In this document: positions 54,069 through 63,027 of the stretch, piece by piece
How the letters are laid out: every line of letters begins with the position of its first letter
Numbering within the stretch: the first letter of the stretch is position 1
Assembly: GCF_900114565.1 (NCBI RefSeq)
Contig: NZ_FOTM01000004.1
Span: 95,268-159,267 of the forward strand
Source of the DNA: Leifsonia sp. CL147
GTDB lineage: Bacteria > Actinomycetota > Actinomycetes > Actinomycetales > Microbacteriaceae
DNA length: 64,000 bases
Direction: 5' to 3'
Notes under the pieces: model-generated
What the model was told of the DNA's origin: nothing
The model's input: the letters and a program-made list of their open reading frames with translations, nothing else
Databases searched by the model: none
Translations under genes and position numbers: made by a program

Positions 54069-54545
54069 TCAGGCGTCGACGCCGAGCTTCTTGCGCAGCG
54101 AGGCGACGTGGCCGGTCGCCTTGACGTTGTAGAGCGGGAGACGGAGCGTGCCGTCCGGGTCGACGACGAACGTGGAGCGGATGACACCCTCGACGATCTT
54201 GCCGTACAGGCTCTTCTCGCCGTACGCACCGTAGGCGCGGTGCACCGCGAGGTCTTCGTCGGACAGCAGCGGGAAGTTCAGCCCCTCCTGCTCCTGGAAC
54301 TGCTTGTTCTTGGCCGGCGCATCCTTCGAGATCCCGATCACCTGGTAGCCCGCCGACTTCAGCGAGTTGAGGTTGTCGCGGAAGTCGCACGCCTCGGTGG
54401 TGCATCCGGGTGTCATGGCCGCCGGGTAGAAGTACACGATCACGTTCTTTCCGGCGAAGTCGCCGAGCGAGACGGTCGCGCCGTCCTGGTCGGCGAGCGT
54501 GAAAGCGGGGGCCGGCTGTCCGGCTTCGAGTCGAGTGTCAGTCAT
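54069..54545 (-). CDS. bcp: Thiol peroxidase Bcp (atypical peroxiredoxin Q type)
   Basis: A 158-residue peroxiredoxin that reduces hydroperoxides with thioredoxin. The resolving pair is visible: peroxidatic Cys48 in MTPGCTTEACDFRDN and Cys53 five residues on, the signature of PrxQ/Bcp. The thioredoxin-fold strands VIVYFYPAAM and YQVIGISKD flank it. The gene stands alone on the minus strand between a repeat element and the polysaccharide island. Confidence 0.95.
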   Translation of the reverse strand: MTDTRLEAGQPAPAFTLADQDGATVSLGDFAGKNVIVYFYPAAMTPGCTTEACDFRDNLNSLKSAGYQVIGISKDAPAKNKQFQEQEGLNFPLLSDEDLAVHRAYGAYGEKSLYGKIVEGVIRSTFVVDPDGTLRLPLYNVKATGHVASLRKKLGVDA

Positions 54546-54587
54546 GTCCCTATTCTCACGCCGCAGCCGTGCCGATCGGATCCGCGG

Positions 54588-55682
54588 TCAGCTTCCCGCC
54601 TTCGCCAGGAGGTTCACGGCCGAGACGATGCGGTCGAGGTCCTGCTCGGTGAGCGAGGGATGCACGGGGAGGGACAGCGCCTCCCGGGCCGCCCGCTCGG
54701 TCTCGGGGAGGTCCAGCGGGAGCCCGAACACCGGGAGGCGGTGGACGGGCGTCGGGTAGTAGACGCCCGTGCCGATCCCGTGCTCCTCGCGCAGGGCGCG
54801 CGCGAAGCCGTCGCGGTCCTCGGCCACCCGGATCGTGTACTGGTGGTAGACGTGCGTGGCTCCGGGCGCGACCGGGGGAGTGACGACGCCCTCGATTTCC
54901 GCGTCGAAGCGGGCGGCGTTGTTCCGGCGCTGCTGGGTCCATCCGGCCAGCTTCCTCAGCTGCACCCTCCCGATGGCGGCATGCAGGTCGGTCATACGCG
55001 CGTTGAAGCCGGCGATCTCGTTCTCGTACGGGCGCGCCATGCCCTGATTCCGCAGGAGACGGACGCGCTCGTCGGTGCTCTCCGCCGCCGAGACGACCAT
55101 GCCGCCCTCGCCGGAGGTCATGTTCTTGGTCGGGTAGAGGCTGAACATGGCCCACTCGCCGAAGGTGCCGACCGGTCGGCCGTCGAGCTCGGCGGCGTGG
55201 GCCTGGGCGGCATCCTCGAACACGGCGAGGCCGTGCTCTTGCGCCAGGGCGGTGAGCCCCCGCATGTCGGCGGGGTGACCGTACAGGTGGACGGGCATGA
55301 TCGCGGCGGTGTTGGGGCCGATCGCCCGGGCGGCCGCCTCGGGGTCGAGGCCGAAGCTGTCGCGCTCGATGTCGGCGAACACCGGCGTGGCTCCCGCGAG
55401 CACGACGGCGTTCGCCGTCGCGGCGAACGTGAACGACGGGACGATGACCTCGTCGCCCGGCCCGATCCCGGCGGCGAGCAGGCCGAGCAGCAGACCGGAA
55501 GTGCCGGAGTTGACGGCCGCAGTCGGCCGGCCGCCCACGAGGGCTTCGGAGAACTCGCGCTCGAAGGCGCTCACCTCGGGGCCCTGGGCGAGCATGCCGC
55601 TGCGCAGCACCGCATCCACTGCGGCCCGCTCGTCGTCGCCGATCAGCGGCCGCGCAGCAGGGATGAAGTCCAGGCCCGTCAC
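54588..55682 (-). CDS. DegT/DnrJ/EryC1 family sugar aminotransferase
   Basis: A 364-residue PLP enzyme that transaminates a keto nucleotide sugar. AAVNSGTSGLLLGLLAAGIGPGDEVIVPSFTF is the cofactor pocket, FEDAAQAHAA holds the Asp-Gln pair, and the PLP Lys lies in SLYPTKNMTSGEGG. The C-terminal part has YPTPVHRLPVFG. Its closest remembered relatives are WbpE-type enzymes that make UDP-3-amino sugars. The GTG at 55682 overlaps the upstream acetyltransferase stop (GTGA), so the two enzymes act in sequence. The dehydrogenase that would feed them is not in the window. Confidence 0.9.
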   Translation of the reverse strand: MTGLDFIPAARPLIGDDERAAVDAVLRSGMLAQGPEVSAFEREFSEALVGGRPTAAVNSGTSGLLLGLLAAGIGPGDEVIVPSFTFAATANAVVLAGATPVFADIERDSFGLDPEAAARAIGPNTAAIMPVHLYGHPADMRGLTALAQEHGLAVFEDAAQAHAAELDGRPVGTFGEWAMFSLYPTKNMTSGEGGMVVSAAESTDERVRLLRNQGMARPYENEIAGFNARMTDLHAAIGRVQLRKLAGWTQQRRNNAARFDAEIEGVVTPPVAPGATHVYHQYTIRVAEDRDGFARALREEHGIGTGVYYPTPVHRLPVFGLPLDLPETERAAREALSLPVHPSLTEQDLDRIVSAVNLLAKAGS

Positions 55683-56263
55683 AGGACCACCTCCAGTGTT
55701 TCGTCGTTCTGGCGATAGCGCTCGCCGGTCTGCGGGCAGATCCAGTGGTCGCCGTCGAGGACCAGGGGGATGCCGGCGCGGCCCACCCAGCCGATCCGCC
55801 GCGCGGGCACGCCGGCGACGAGGGCGAAAGCGGGCACGTCGCGGGTGACGACGGCTCCTGCCGCGACCGTGGCCCAGGCGCCGATCTCGACCGGGGCTAC
55901 GCACACGGCACGGGCTCCGATGGAGGCGCCGGAACGCACCAGCACACCGACCGGCTCCCAGTCGGAGGCGGACTTCAGCGTCCCGTCCGGCGTGATGGCA
56001 CGGGGGAAGGTGTCGTTCGTCAGGACGACCGCCGGGCCGATGAAGACGCCGTCTTCGAGGACAGCGGGCTCATAGACCAGCGCCTGGTTCTGGATCTTGC
56101 AGTTGCTCCCGACGCTGACTCCCGCGCCGATGTAGGCGCCGCGGCCGACCACGCAGTTCTCGCCGATCGTCGCGTCTTCGCGAACCTGTGCCAGATCCCA
56201 GATCTTCGTCCCGTCGCCGACGGTCGCCGACTCGGCGACATCGGCATTCGCGGCGACAAACAA
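55679..56263 (-). CDS. Left-handed beta-helix N-acetyltransferase (WbpD/WlbB-like)
   Basis: A 194-residue hexapeptide-repeat acetyltransferase. The repeats begin at TVGDGTKIWDLAQVREDATIGENCVVGRGAYIG and run to about residue 170, with GPAVVLTNDTFPRA carrying the loop Asn-Asp typical of UDP-3-amino-sugar acetylases. The end (GWVGRAGIPLVLDGDHW...CPQTGERYRQ) matches the WbpD/WlbB C-terminal extension. The start is a TTG at 56263 with AAGGAG four bases upstream; the longer frame upstream has no ribosome site. It overlaps the aminotransferase gene (GTGA), so they probably serve consecutive steps. Confidence 0.88.
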   Translation of the reverse strand: MFVAANADVAESATVGDGTKIWDLAQVREDATIGENCVVGRGAYIGAGVSVGSNCKIQNQALVYEPAVLEDGVFIGPAVVLTNDTFPRAITPDGTLKSASDWEPVGVLVRSGASIGARAVCVAPVEIGAWATVAAGAVVTRDVPAFALVAGVPARRIGWVGRAGIPLVLDGDHWICPQTGERYRQNDETLEVVL

Positions 56264-56481
56264 CGAGCTCCTTCCTCCCCAGCAGAGTGGCTCCCGACGG
56301 GAGCTTCGCCGCGGCGCGCACCGGCAGAATCCATGCGACGAATGTAATGAATGTATGATCGAGTGGCCTCTGTTCTGCTGGAGGCCCGGGCTCTCCAGGT
56401 CCCACGCACGACGGCGGACGTGCGGGGATCGGCACGATCGTTCTGCGGTCACGGCACCTGCTCCGCGAGGGAGCGCCCGTC

Positions 56482-57591
56482 GTGAGAACCTCCACCCGAC
56501 TCGGAAGGCGCACCACCGAAGACATGATCGTTTTCATCTACGGAACGACGGCAGAGGCTATCAAGCTGGCCCCCGTCATCGGCCGGCTCCGGGAGCGGGG
56601 TGCACCTACCCAGCAGTGGGTCACCATGCAGCACACCGAGGCGCTGGTGAGCGCGATGGAGCAGTTGGGGCTCGGGACGCCCGACCAGGTGATCGCGCGC
56701 GGCGCCGCCGGAAAGCCCTTGCGTGGCACAGTCGACGTCGTGCGCTGGGGGATGTCGGTGCTGGGCTGGCTGCGGAAGAACCGCAAGGCGGTCGCCGCCT
56801 CGCTGCCGGAGAACACCGTCATCGTTGTGCACGGCGACACTCTGACGAGCGTCGCCGGTGCGTACATCGCCAGGCGGATGGGATTCGACTGCGCCCACAT
56901 CGAAGCCGGACTGCGGAGCGGCAACTGGCGGCACCCCTTCCCCGAGGAACTCGACCGGCGCATCGTCGGGACCATGGCGACGGTGCACTACACGCCCTCT
57001 GCCGAGGCGACCCGCAACCTCCAGAAGCGCTCGAACGTCGTCTACACCCACGGGAACACCGCGCTGGACGCGTTGCTCGACCACGGCGCACGCGACGTAT
57101 CGTCCGACGACCCCTACGGCGTGGTGCTGCTGCACCGGTTCGAGTTCATCTCCAACAGCCAGCTCGTGGACGACACGCTCGCCGCCCTTACCGCAAGTCC
57201 CGTGCCGTTGCGGCTGATCGTGGACGCCTACAACCGCGAGACTCTGGAGCGGGTGCTCGCCGGCCAGGGCGGCGACCGCATCCAGATCATCCCGAAGCTG
57301 CGGCACGACGAGTTCGTCGCACTGCTGGAGAACGCTGCGTTCGTGGTGACCGACTCCGGCGGCATCCAGGAGGAGTCCGCGCTGCTGGGCGTCCCGACGC
57401 TCATCCATCGCAAAACGACGGAGCGGGGCGAGGGGATCGGCCGCAACATCGTGCTCTCCGGATGGGATCTGGGGCGACTGCGGTCCTTCCTCGACGACTA
57501 TGCGTCGCTGCGCCACGAGCCCGACCGGCCGGAACGCTCCCCGTCGGACGTCATCGTCGCCGATCTGATCAGCCGAGGGTATGCCGAGTAG
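56482..57591 (+). CDS. UDP-N-acetylglucosamine 2-epimerase family protein
   Basis: About 369 residues with a GT-B-like fold. The motifs VVHGDTLTSVAGAYIA, CAHIEAGLRSGNW, PFPEELDRRIV and VVTDSGGIQEESALLGVP are those of WecB/WbpI 2-epimerases that turn UDP-GlcNAc derivatives into the manno form. GTG 56482 follows GAGGGAG by eight bases; ATG 56524 is a shorter alternative that starts nearer the family core. It is divergent from the aminotransferase/acetyltransferase pair and overlaps the flippase downstream by 11 bases. It likely completes the sugar made by those genes. Confidence 0.87.
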   Translation: MRTSTRLGRRTTEDMIVFIYGTTAEAIKLAPVIGRLRERGAPTQQWVTMQHTEALVSAMEQLGLGTPDQVIARGAAGKPLRGTVDVVRWGMSVLGWLRKNRKAVAASLPENTVIVVHGDTLTSVAGAYIARRMGFDCAHIEAGLRSGNWRHPFPEELDRRIVGTMATVHYTPSAEATRNLQKRSNVVYTHGNTALDALLDHGARDVSSDDPYGVVLLHRFEFISNSQLVDDTLAALTASPVPLRLIVDAYNRETLERVLAGQGGDRIQIIPKLRHDEFVALLENAAFVVTDSGGIQEESALLGVPTLIHRKTTERGEGIGRNIVLSGWDLGRLRSFLDDYASLRHEPDRPERSPSDVIVADLISRGYAE

Positions 57592-58891
57592 CGACGACAG
57601 GGCGCGGCCGCAGCGCCGGGGCCCCGGCATGATCACGCGCCACGGGCGGGCCCTGGCGGAGATCGCCGGCGTCAGCGCTCTGGGGATCCTCGCGACCACC
57701 GCCTTCCAGATCATCACCATCCGAGGTCTCGGGCCGTCGGCGTACGGTCTCCTCGCCGCCGCCCTGGCCCTGATCAACGTGGCCGCGATCGGCAGCTCCG
57801 CCCTCCGCAACTCGGTCGCGGTGACCACGGCGGAGGCGCTGCACGTCCCGCACAGCGTGCCGGGGGAGCGCACGCGGCGGATGGACGGAGCGCTCATCGA
57901 GGCGCTGGTCCTGGGCGGGATCGGGACGCTCGGCGTGTTCGCGCTGTCCTCCCGGCTCGCCGCGCCGGGCGCCGTGGGGGTCGTCACGATCGTGCTGACC
58001 GCGGCGGCCATGATCCCCAACTTCCTGTTCGCCCTGGCCCAGGGCCGGCTGCAGGGCGCGGAGGACTCGCGTGCGGTGGTCTGGTGGTCCACGGGCGCGC
58101 AGGTGGCGCAGGCCGTGCTCGCCCTGGCGGCCATCCTGCTGGGCGGCGGCTCCGTCGCCATCCTCGCCATCCTGGTCCTGACCGCGCTGACCGGCGCGAT
58201 CGGGGCCGGGTCCATGGCGCGGCGCCGGGCGCTCGCGGTCGGCCGGTCGCCGTTCACGATGCAGAGCACCGTGGTGCTGCTGCTCACGGTCGGCTTCGCT
58301 TGGCTGACGAACGCCGACGTCGTGCTGGTCCGCGGAGACGCACCGGATGCGGTCGCCGGCGCCTATGCCGCTGCCGCAGTGCTCATCAAGACGACGCTGA
58401 TCATCCCCTCGACCTTCTCGCTGTACCTGCTGCCGCGATTCGTGCGCAGCAAGGGCAACGCGGCGCTCACCAACCTGGGGGTCACGGTGATCCTGGCGGT
58501 GACGCTGCTCACGGGACTCGTCATGTTCGCCGCGGTCTCGCTCCGCGGACCGTGGATCGTCGGGCTGCTCTTCGGCTCCCACTACGCGCAGACGGCGCAG
58601 ATCGTGGTGGCGTTCTCGGTGGCCTGGCTGCCGTGGGCGCTCGCACAGGGCGTCCTGGTGCGGATCACGGCCATCGCCTCCCGGACGGCGCTCGCCGTGT
58701 TCCTGCTCGGAGCCGTCGCGCAGTGGCTGGTCGCCTCCGCGACGCTCCCCGATGTGGATGCGTGGCTGATCGGCAACGGCCTGATCGGCCTGGCGATCTT
58801 CCTGTCGCTCTACGGCATCCACTGGGCGCTGCTGATCCGGAGCCGGCGTGCCGGGCAGGAGCGCGCGATCGAGGAGCCCGCGACACCGTGA
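57581..58891 (+). CDS. Polysaccharide flippase-like membrane protein (MOP/Wzx type), second copy
   Basis: A 436-residue protein with about 12 hydrophobic segments and the MOP N-terminal pattern (LAEIAGVSALGILATTAFQIITIRGLGPSAYGLLAA). It is only distantly like the flippase at 5201. The ATG at 57581 overlaps the epimerase gene, and its stop overlaps the next glycosyltransferase (GTGA), so all three are one transcript. It probably exports the lipid-linked sugar made by this island. Confidence 0.82.
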   Translation: MPSSDDRARPQRRGPGMITRHGRALAEIAGVSALGILATTAFQIITIRGLGPSAYGLLAAALALINVAAIGSSALRNSVAVTTAEALHVPHSVPGERTRRMDGALIEALVLGGIGTLGVFALSSRLAAPGAVGVVTIVLTAAAMIPNFLFALAQGRLQGAEDSRAVVWWSTGAQVAQAVLALAAILLGGGSVAILAILVLTALTGAIGAGSMARRRALAVGRSPFTMQSTVVLLLTVGFAWLTNADVVLVRGDAPDAVAGAYAAAAVLIKTTLIIPSTFSLYLLPRFVRSKGNAALTNLGVTVILAVTLLTGLVMFAAVSLRGPWIVGLLFGSHYAQTAQIVVAFSVAWLPWALAQGVLVRITAIASRTALAVFLLGAVAQWLVASATLPDVDAWLIGNGLIGLAIFLSLYGIHWALLIRSRRAGQERAIEEPATP

Positions 58892-59943
58892 CCGGACCGC
58901 AGCTGAGCATCGTCATCGCCTCCTTCGACTCGGCGCCGTGGCTTCCGAGCACGATCGGCTCGCTCGCCGGTGCACTCGCGCGGAGCGGTGTGGAGGCGGA
59001 GATCGTCGTGGTGGACGACGGCTCGACGGACGACACGGCGACCGTGCTCGGCACGCTGGCGGCGGAGTCGAGCATCCCGATCCGCGTCATCGCGCAGGAG
59101 AACCGCGGCCGTTTCCTCGCCCGGTTCGCGGGCGTTCAGGCGGCCCGCAGCGAGCGGGTGCTGCTCTTCGACTCGCGACTGCTCATCGACGAGGACGCGT
59201 TCGCCTACCTGGAGCGGATGGATGCGCTGCGGCCCGACGCCCGGGCCTGGATCGGCCACGTGCCGACCGACCCGGCGGCTCCGCTGGTCGGGCGGTTCTG
59301 GGAGGTGCCGACGCACGTCTTCTGGGGCGGATACCTCGCGCATCCGGTGCCGACGGACATCACGCCGGCGAACTTCGACCGGGTGCCGAAGGGGACGGGC
59401 TGCCTGGTCATCGACCGCGAGGCCTTCCTCGAGGCGTGCCGTGCGGCCTGGCCCGAGGAGAACGCCGACCTCGTGTCCGACGACACCCGCCTACTGCGCC
59501 ACGTCGCGGACCACGGAGCCCTGCGCATCGACCCGGGCTTCCGTGCGCTGTACCGTCCGCGCGTGACCGTGCGCGGGTTTCTGCGGCACGCCTTCGTGCG
59601 CGGGACGCTGTTCGTCGACAGCTACGCCGGCACGGGGTTCGTGCGCGACCTGGTCCTTCTCGCGCTGGTGGTGGCGCCGGTCCTGGCGCTTGTCGTGATC
59701 GTCCTGGCCGCCGTATCCGGGCTCTGGTGGCTGATCGTGCTCATCGTCGCGCTCGCTGTCGCAGGTGCTGTGGCGCTGGCGCTCGTCGCCGCCGCCCGGG
59801 CGGCGGCGGCCCGGGCGATCTTGTCGTTCGCGACCTACGTCGTCCCGTTCGGCGCGGTGTTCTGGGCGGGCCTGGCGCGCGGCGTCTGGGTGCACCGGCG
59901 GGCCTTCGGCTCCGCGCGCGTCCGTCCGGCCCCTCGGGCCTGA
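58888..59943 (+). CDS. Family 2 glycosyltransferase with C-terminal membrane segments
   Basis: A 351-residue protein. The GT-A domain starts with LSIVIASFDSAPWLPSTIGSL, then IVVVDDGSTDDTATVLG and a degenerate metal motif LLFDSRLLIDED. The acceptor region has VPKGTGCLVIDREAF and ENADLVSDDTRL. Two or three membrane segments follow at about 250-325. The last residues ARVRPAPRA are encoded by the first unit of a 31-32-base tandem repeat that continues past the stop. GTG 58888 overlaps the flippase stop. Confidence 0.85.
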   Translation: MTGPQLSIVIASFDSAPWLPSTIGSLAGALARSGVEAEIVVVDDGSTDDTATVLGTLAAESSIPIRVIAQENRGRFLARFAGVQAARSERVLLFDSRLLIDEDAFAYLERMDALRPDARAWIGHVPTDPAAPLVGRFWEVPTHVFWGGYLAHPVPTDITPANFDRVPKGTGCLVIDREAFLEACRAAWPEENADLVSDDTRLLRHVADHGALRIDPGFRALYRPRVTVRGFLRHAFVRGTLFVDSYAGTGFVRDLVLLALVVAPVLALVVIVLAAVSGLWWLIVLIVALAVAGAVALALVAAARAAAARAILSFATYVVPFGAVFWAGLARGVWVHRRAFGSARVRPAPRA

Positions 59944-60055
59944 CCCCCGGCGTCCGTCCGGCCCCTCGGGCCTGACCCCCGCGTCCGTCCGGCCCCTCGG
60001 GCCTGACCCCCGCGTCCGTCCGGCCCCTCGGGCCTGACCCCCGGCGTCCGTCCGA
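59920..60055. repeat. 31-32-bp tandem repeat that begins inside the glycosyltransferase gene
   Basis: GTCCGTCCGGCCCCTCGGGC and its continuation starts at 59920, 59952, 59983, 60014 and (partial) 60046. The first unit encodes the gene's last residues and its TGA. Each later unit repeats the stop. It is unrelated in sequence to the SpoIIM tail repeats but has the same design. Confidence 0.95.
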
Positions 60056-60076
60056 CGCTGCGGGGCTTCGCGCGGT

Positions 60077-60142
60077 GACTGCGGTCGTTTGTCACGACTG
60101 CCATGGGGCGAGCCGCCGCACACGTTCCGTGCGACCGCAGTC
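60077..60142. repeat. Palindromic element, family B, copy 4
   Basis: GACTGCGGTCG and CGACCGCAGTC are exact 11-base ends. The right half, GCCGCCGCACACGTTCC, is the family B arm seen at 34249-34693. The left half, TTTGTCACGAC, differs from that arm. Confidence 0.8.
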
Positions 60143-60253
60143 GCGGTCGGAAGGGGCGGGAGCCGGCCGACCGCAGTCGCGGCGGGAGCCGACCGATGGC
60201 AGTCCGCACCGGGAGGGGGCATGGCGGCTGTCGCGGTCGCGGGGTCGTGCGGT

Positions 60254-60319
60254 GACTGCGGTCGTTTGTCACGACGGCCTTGGGGCGAGCCGCCGCACAC
60301 GTTCCGAACGACCGCAGTC
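60254..60319. repeat. Palindromic element, family B, copy 5
   Basis: Same 66-base layout as copy 4 with the right arm CCGCACACGTTCCGAACGAC. Both copies point the same way and lie between a converging glycosyltransferase and rsgA. The remaining bases of 59944-60385 (60143-60253 and 60320-60385) hold GC-rich sequence with no gene visible. Confidence 0.85.
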
Positions 60320-60385
60320 GCGGTCGGAAGGGGGCGCGACGGGGCCGGCGCGACGGGACCGTGCCGGCGCCGGCGGCGGCGGCGG

Positions 60386-61504
60386 TCAGCGGGCGAAGGT
60401 GGTGAGCAGGCGCTGGAGGGAGTCGAGGCGGGCGCGTCCGGCCTCGCCCAGCCGGCCCTCCTCGACGGCCTCGTTGATGGCGCAGTCCGGCGCGTCGGGC
60501 AGGTGGGTGCATCCGCGGGGGCAGTCCTCGGCGATGGCCGCGAGATCGGTGAACGACTTGAGGATGCTGTCCGTGTTCACATGTCCCAGACCGAACGATC
60601 GCACGCCCGGGGTGTCGATCACCCAGCCGTGATGCCCGGCGCCGTCCTCGATGCGGAGCGAGACCGTGGATGAGGAGGTGTGCCGGCCGCGTCCGGTCAC
60701 CACGTTCACGTGCCCGGTCGCGCGCCGGGCGCCGGGAACGAGGGCGTTGACCAGGGTCGACTTGCCCACCCCGGAATGGCCGACGACGACCGTGTCGTGC
60801 CCGACGAGGGCGGCCGCGATCTCCTGCAGCGGGATGTCGTCCTCCCGGCTGGTGAAGACGGGCAGACCGAGTCCGGCGAAGTTCGCCAGGAACGGTTCCG
60901 GGTCGGCGAGGTCCGTCTTGGTGACGCAGAGCATCGGCTCGATTCCGGCATCGTACGCGGCCACGAGGTAGCGGTCCACGAGGCGCGTGCGCGGCTCGGG
61001 GTTCGCGGCAGCGACCACGATCAGCATCTGGTCGGCGTTGGCGACGACGATGCGCTCCACCTCGTCCGTGTCGTCCGCACTGCGCCGCAGCAGGGTCGTC
61101 CGCGCCTCGACCCGGACGATCCGGGCGAGCGTTCCCTCCTCGCCGGTCGTGTCGCCGACGACCGCCACGCGATCGCCGGTCACGATGGGGTTGCGTCGCA
61201 GCTCGCTCGCGCGCGCTGCGGTGACCTGGCGCTCCCGGTCGGTGTCCTCGTCCAGCAGGATCGTGTAGCGGCCGCGGTCGACGCCGAGCACGCGAGCGAT
61301 CTCGGCGTCGGTGTGGCCGGGGCGCGTCTTGGTGCGCGGACGGTTCCCCTTCGGGTTCGGCCGGCTGCGGATGCTGGACTCGTCGTAGAGGTCGAGCTCC
61401 TCATCCTCGTCGCCGTCGTCCCACCACGAGCCGGTGCTCTCGGGTCCGAAGCCGTCGGGTCCGCTGCCGGATGCGCCGCTGCCCGTCCCCGTGCGGTCAG
61501 TCAC
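60386..61504 (-). CDS. rsgA: Ribosome small-subunit GTPase RsgA
   Basis: A 372-residue circularly permuted GTPase that helps 30S maturation. An acidic N-terminal tail precedes an OB domain. G4 (CVTKTDL) comes before G1 (GHSGVGKSTLVNAL) and G3 (DTPGVRSFGLG), the RsgA order. The zinc-binding end has CPRGCTHLPDAPDC. GTG 61504 overlaps the aroA stop by eight bases, so translation is coupled. The conserved order rsgA-aroA-sigH matches mycobacteria. Confidence 0.96.
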   Translation of the reverse strand: MTDRTGTGSGASGSGPDGFGPESTGSWWDDGDEDEELDLYDESSIRSRPNPKGNRPRTKTRPGHTDAEIARVLGVDRGRYTILLDEDTDRERQVTAARASELRRNPIVTGDRVAVVGDTTGEEGTLARIVRVEARTTLLRRSADDTDEVERIVVANADQMLIVVAAANPEPRTRLVDRYLVAAYDAGIEPMLCVTKTDLADPEPFLANFAGLGLPVFTSREDDIPLQEIAAALVGHDTVVVGHSGVGKSTLVNALVPGARRATGHVNVVTGRGRHTSSSTVSLRIEDGAGHHGWVIDTPGVRSFGLGHVNTDSILKSFTDLAAIAEDCPRGCTHLPDAPDCAINEAVEEGRLGEAGRARLDSLQRLLTTFAR

Positions 61505-62867
61505 GCGGTGCGATCCCGCCCTGCAGCATCCCCGTCCAGAGCTGCGTGAACTGCGGGAGGGTCTTCGCGGTCGTGGCGACGTTCTCGATCTCGACGCCGG
61601 GGACCGCCAGCCCCACGATCGCGCCGGCTGTGGCCATCCGGTGATCCTCGTAGCTGCGCCACACCCCGCCGTGGAGCGGCTGCGGATCGATGCGCAGGCC
61701 GTCCTCCGACTCGGTCACGGCGCCGCCGAGCCCGTTGATCTCGGCGGCCAGGGCGGCCAGCCGATCGGTCTCGTGGTGGCGGATGTGCCCGATGCCGGTG
61801 ATCTCGCTCGGCCCGTCGGCGAGGGCGGCGATGGCGACGAGGGCCGGGGCCAGCTCTCCTCCGGTGCTGAGGTCGAGCTGGACACCGTGGGGACGGTCCG
61901 GCCCGGTCACCGTCAGCCGGTCGCCCTCGCGCGTCACGGTGGCGCCGAACAGGGGGAGCAGCTCGGCCAGGTCCGCGCCGACCTGGGTGGTCGACTCCGG
62001 CCAGCCGGTGATCGTCACCGTCCCGCCCGTGACGACTGCGGCGGCGAGGAACGGCGCCGCGTTGGAGAGGTCGGGCTCGATGTCGACGTCCCGGGCCGCG
62101 ATGGTGCCCGGCGCGACGATCCAGCGTCCCGTCTCCGGCGACTCGACGGTCACGCCGCGCGCCGCGAGGGCGGCGATGGTCATCTCGATGTGCGGGAGGC
62201 TCGGCAGGCGGTCGCCGGAATGGGTGAGGTCGAGTCCGTTCTCGAACCGGCTCGCCGAGAGCAGCAGGGCGCTCACGAACTGGCTGGAGCTGGACGCATC
62301 CACTTCGACAGGGCCGCCGGCGACGCGGCCGGTGCCGTGGACGGTGAAGGGGAGGGATCCGCGGCCGTCGTCGTTCACATCCACGCCGAGCGAGCGGAGG
62401 GCCGAGATGATCGCGCCCATGGGCCTGCCCCGTGCCGAGTCGTCGGCGTCGAACATGGTCGGGCCGAGGGCGAGCCCGGCGATCGGCGGGACGAAGCGCA
62501 TGACCGTTCCGGCCTGACCGCACTCGATCGTGGTGCTGCCGAGCAGCTCCTCGGCCGGGGTGACCAGGAAGTCCGCGCCGAAGGCTCCGGCGCCCGGCTT
62601 TTCGTCGATGCCGACGCCGAGCGCGCGCAGCGCCTCCACCATGTTGGCGCTGTCGCGCGAGTGCAGCGGAGCGCGCAGCAACGACGGCGCATCGGCCAGG
62701 GCCGCCAGCACGAGCTCACGCGCGGTGAGCGACTTCGAGCCGGGAAGCGCGACGGTCGCCGAGACCGGCCCGTCGGCGACCGGGGCAGGCCACAGTGTGT
62801 TCGGCTCGTCGGACCGGTTGTCGCCGTACGGATCGAAGTCGGGAGCGGAATATTTCGAAATCAGCAT
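61497..62867 (-). CDS. aroA: 3-phosphoshikimate 1-carboxyvinyltransferase
   Basis: A 456-residue EPSP synthase of the shikimate pathway. Signature motifs are [45 protein letters not shown], the [14 protein letters not shown] loop and [14 protein letters not shown]. The start at ATG 62867 is preferred; a TTG three codons upstream (62876) is in frame but lies in the promoter. A minus-strand GATAAT just upstream could give a nearly leaderless mRNA. The 5' end overlaps the SigH-type promoter of the divergent sigH gene. Confidence 0.96.
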   Translation of the reverse strand: MLISKYSAPDFDPYGDNRSDEPNTLWPAPVADGPVSATVALPGSKSLTARELVLAALADAPSLLRAPLHSRDSANMVEALRALGVGIDEKPGAGAFGADFLVTPAEELLGSTTIECGQAGTVMRFVPPIAGLALGPTMFDADDSARGRPMGAIISALRSLGVDVNDDGRGSLPFTVHGTGRVAGGPVEVDASSSSQFVSALLLSASRFENGLDLTHSGDRLPSLPHIEMTIAALAARGVTVESPETGRWIVAPGTIAARDVDIEPDLSNAAPFLAAAVVTGGTVTITGWPESTTQVGADLAELLPLFGATVTREGDRLTVTGPDRPHGVQLDLSTGGELAPALVAIAALADGPSEITGIGHIRHHETDRLAALAAEINGLGGAVTESEDGLRIDPQPLHGGVWRSYEDHRMATAGAIVGLAVPGVEIENVATTAKTLPQFTQLWTGMLQGGIAPRD

Positions 62868-62871
62868 TGTT
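62847..62871 (+). promoter_or_regulatory. Candidate SigH/SigR-type autoregulated promoter of sigH
   Basis: GGAAT (62847-62851), 17 bases, GTT (62869-62871), close to the oxidative-stress sigma consensus GGAA(T/C)-N17-18-GTT. It reads toward sigH and would start near 62880. It lies over the start of the divergent aroA gene, so strong sigH induction could affect aroA. Confidence 0.65.
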
Positions 62872-63027
62872 GTCAAGATTATCCGTGTTCACGCCGAGAG
62901 GAAGGATCCGCCCGTGGCCGCAACCGCCGTGCTCGACGTCCCCAGCGTCCTGACGCGTCGGCTCGGCGACCCTGCGGGGTCCTTTGCCGGAGTGGATGCG
63001 GGGCTCGCGCAACTAGACTGGCCGGTG

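Noticed and set aside
60061..60385. tRNA or small RNA gene suggested by the stems before rsgA
   Set aside because: The stems are dispersed repeats; no cloverleaf or conserved T-loop sequence is present.
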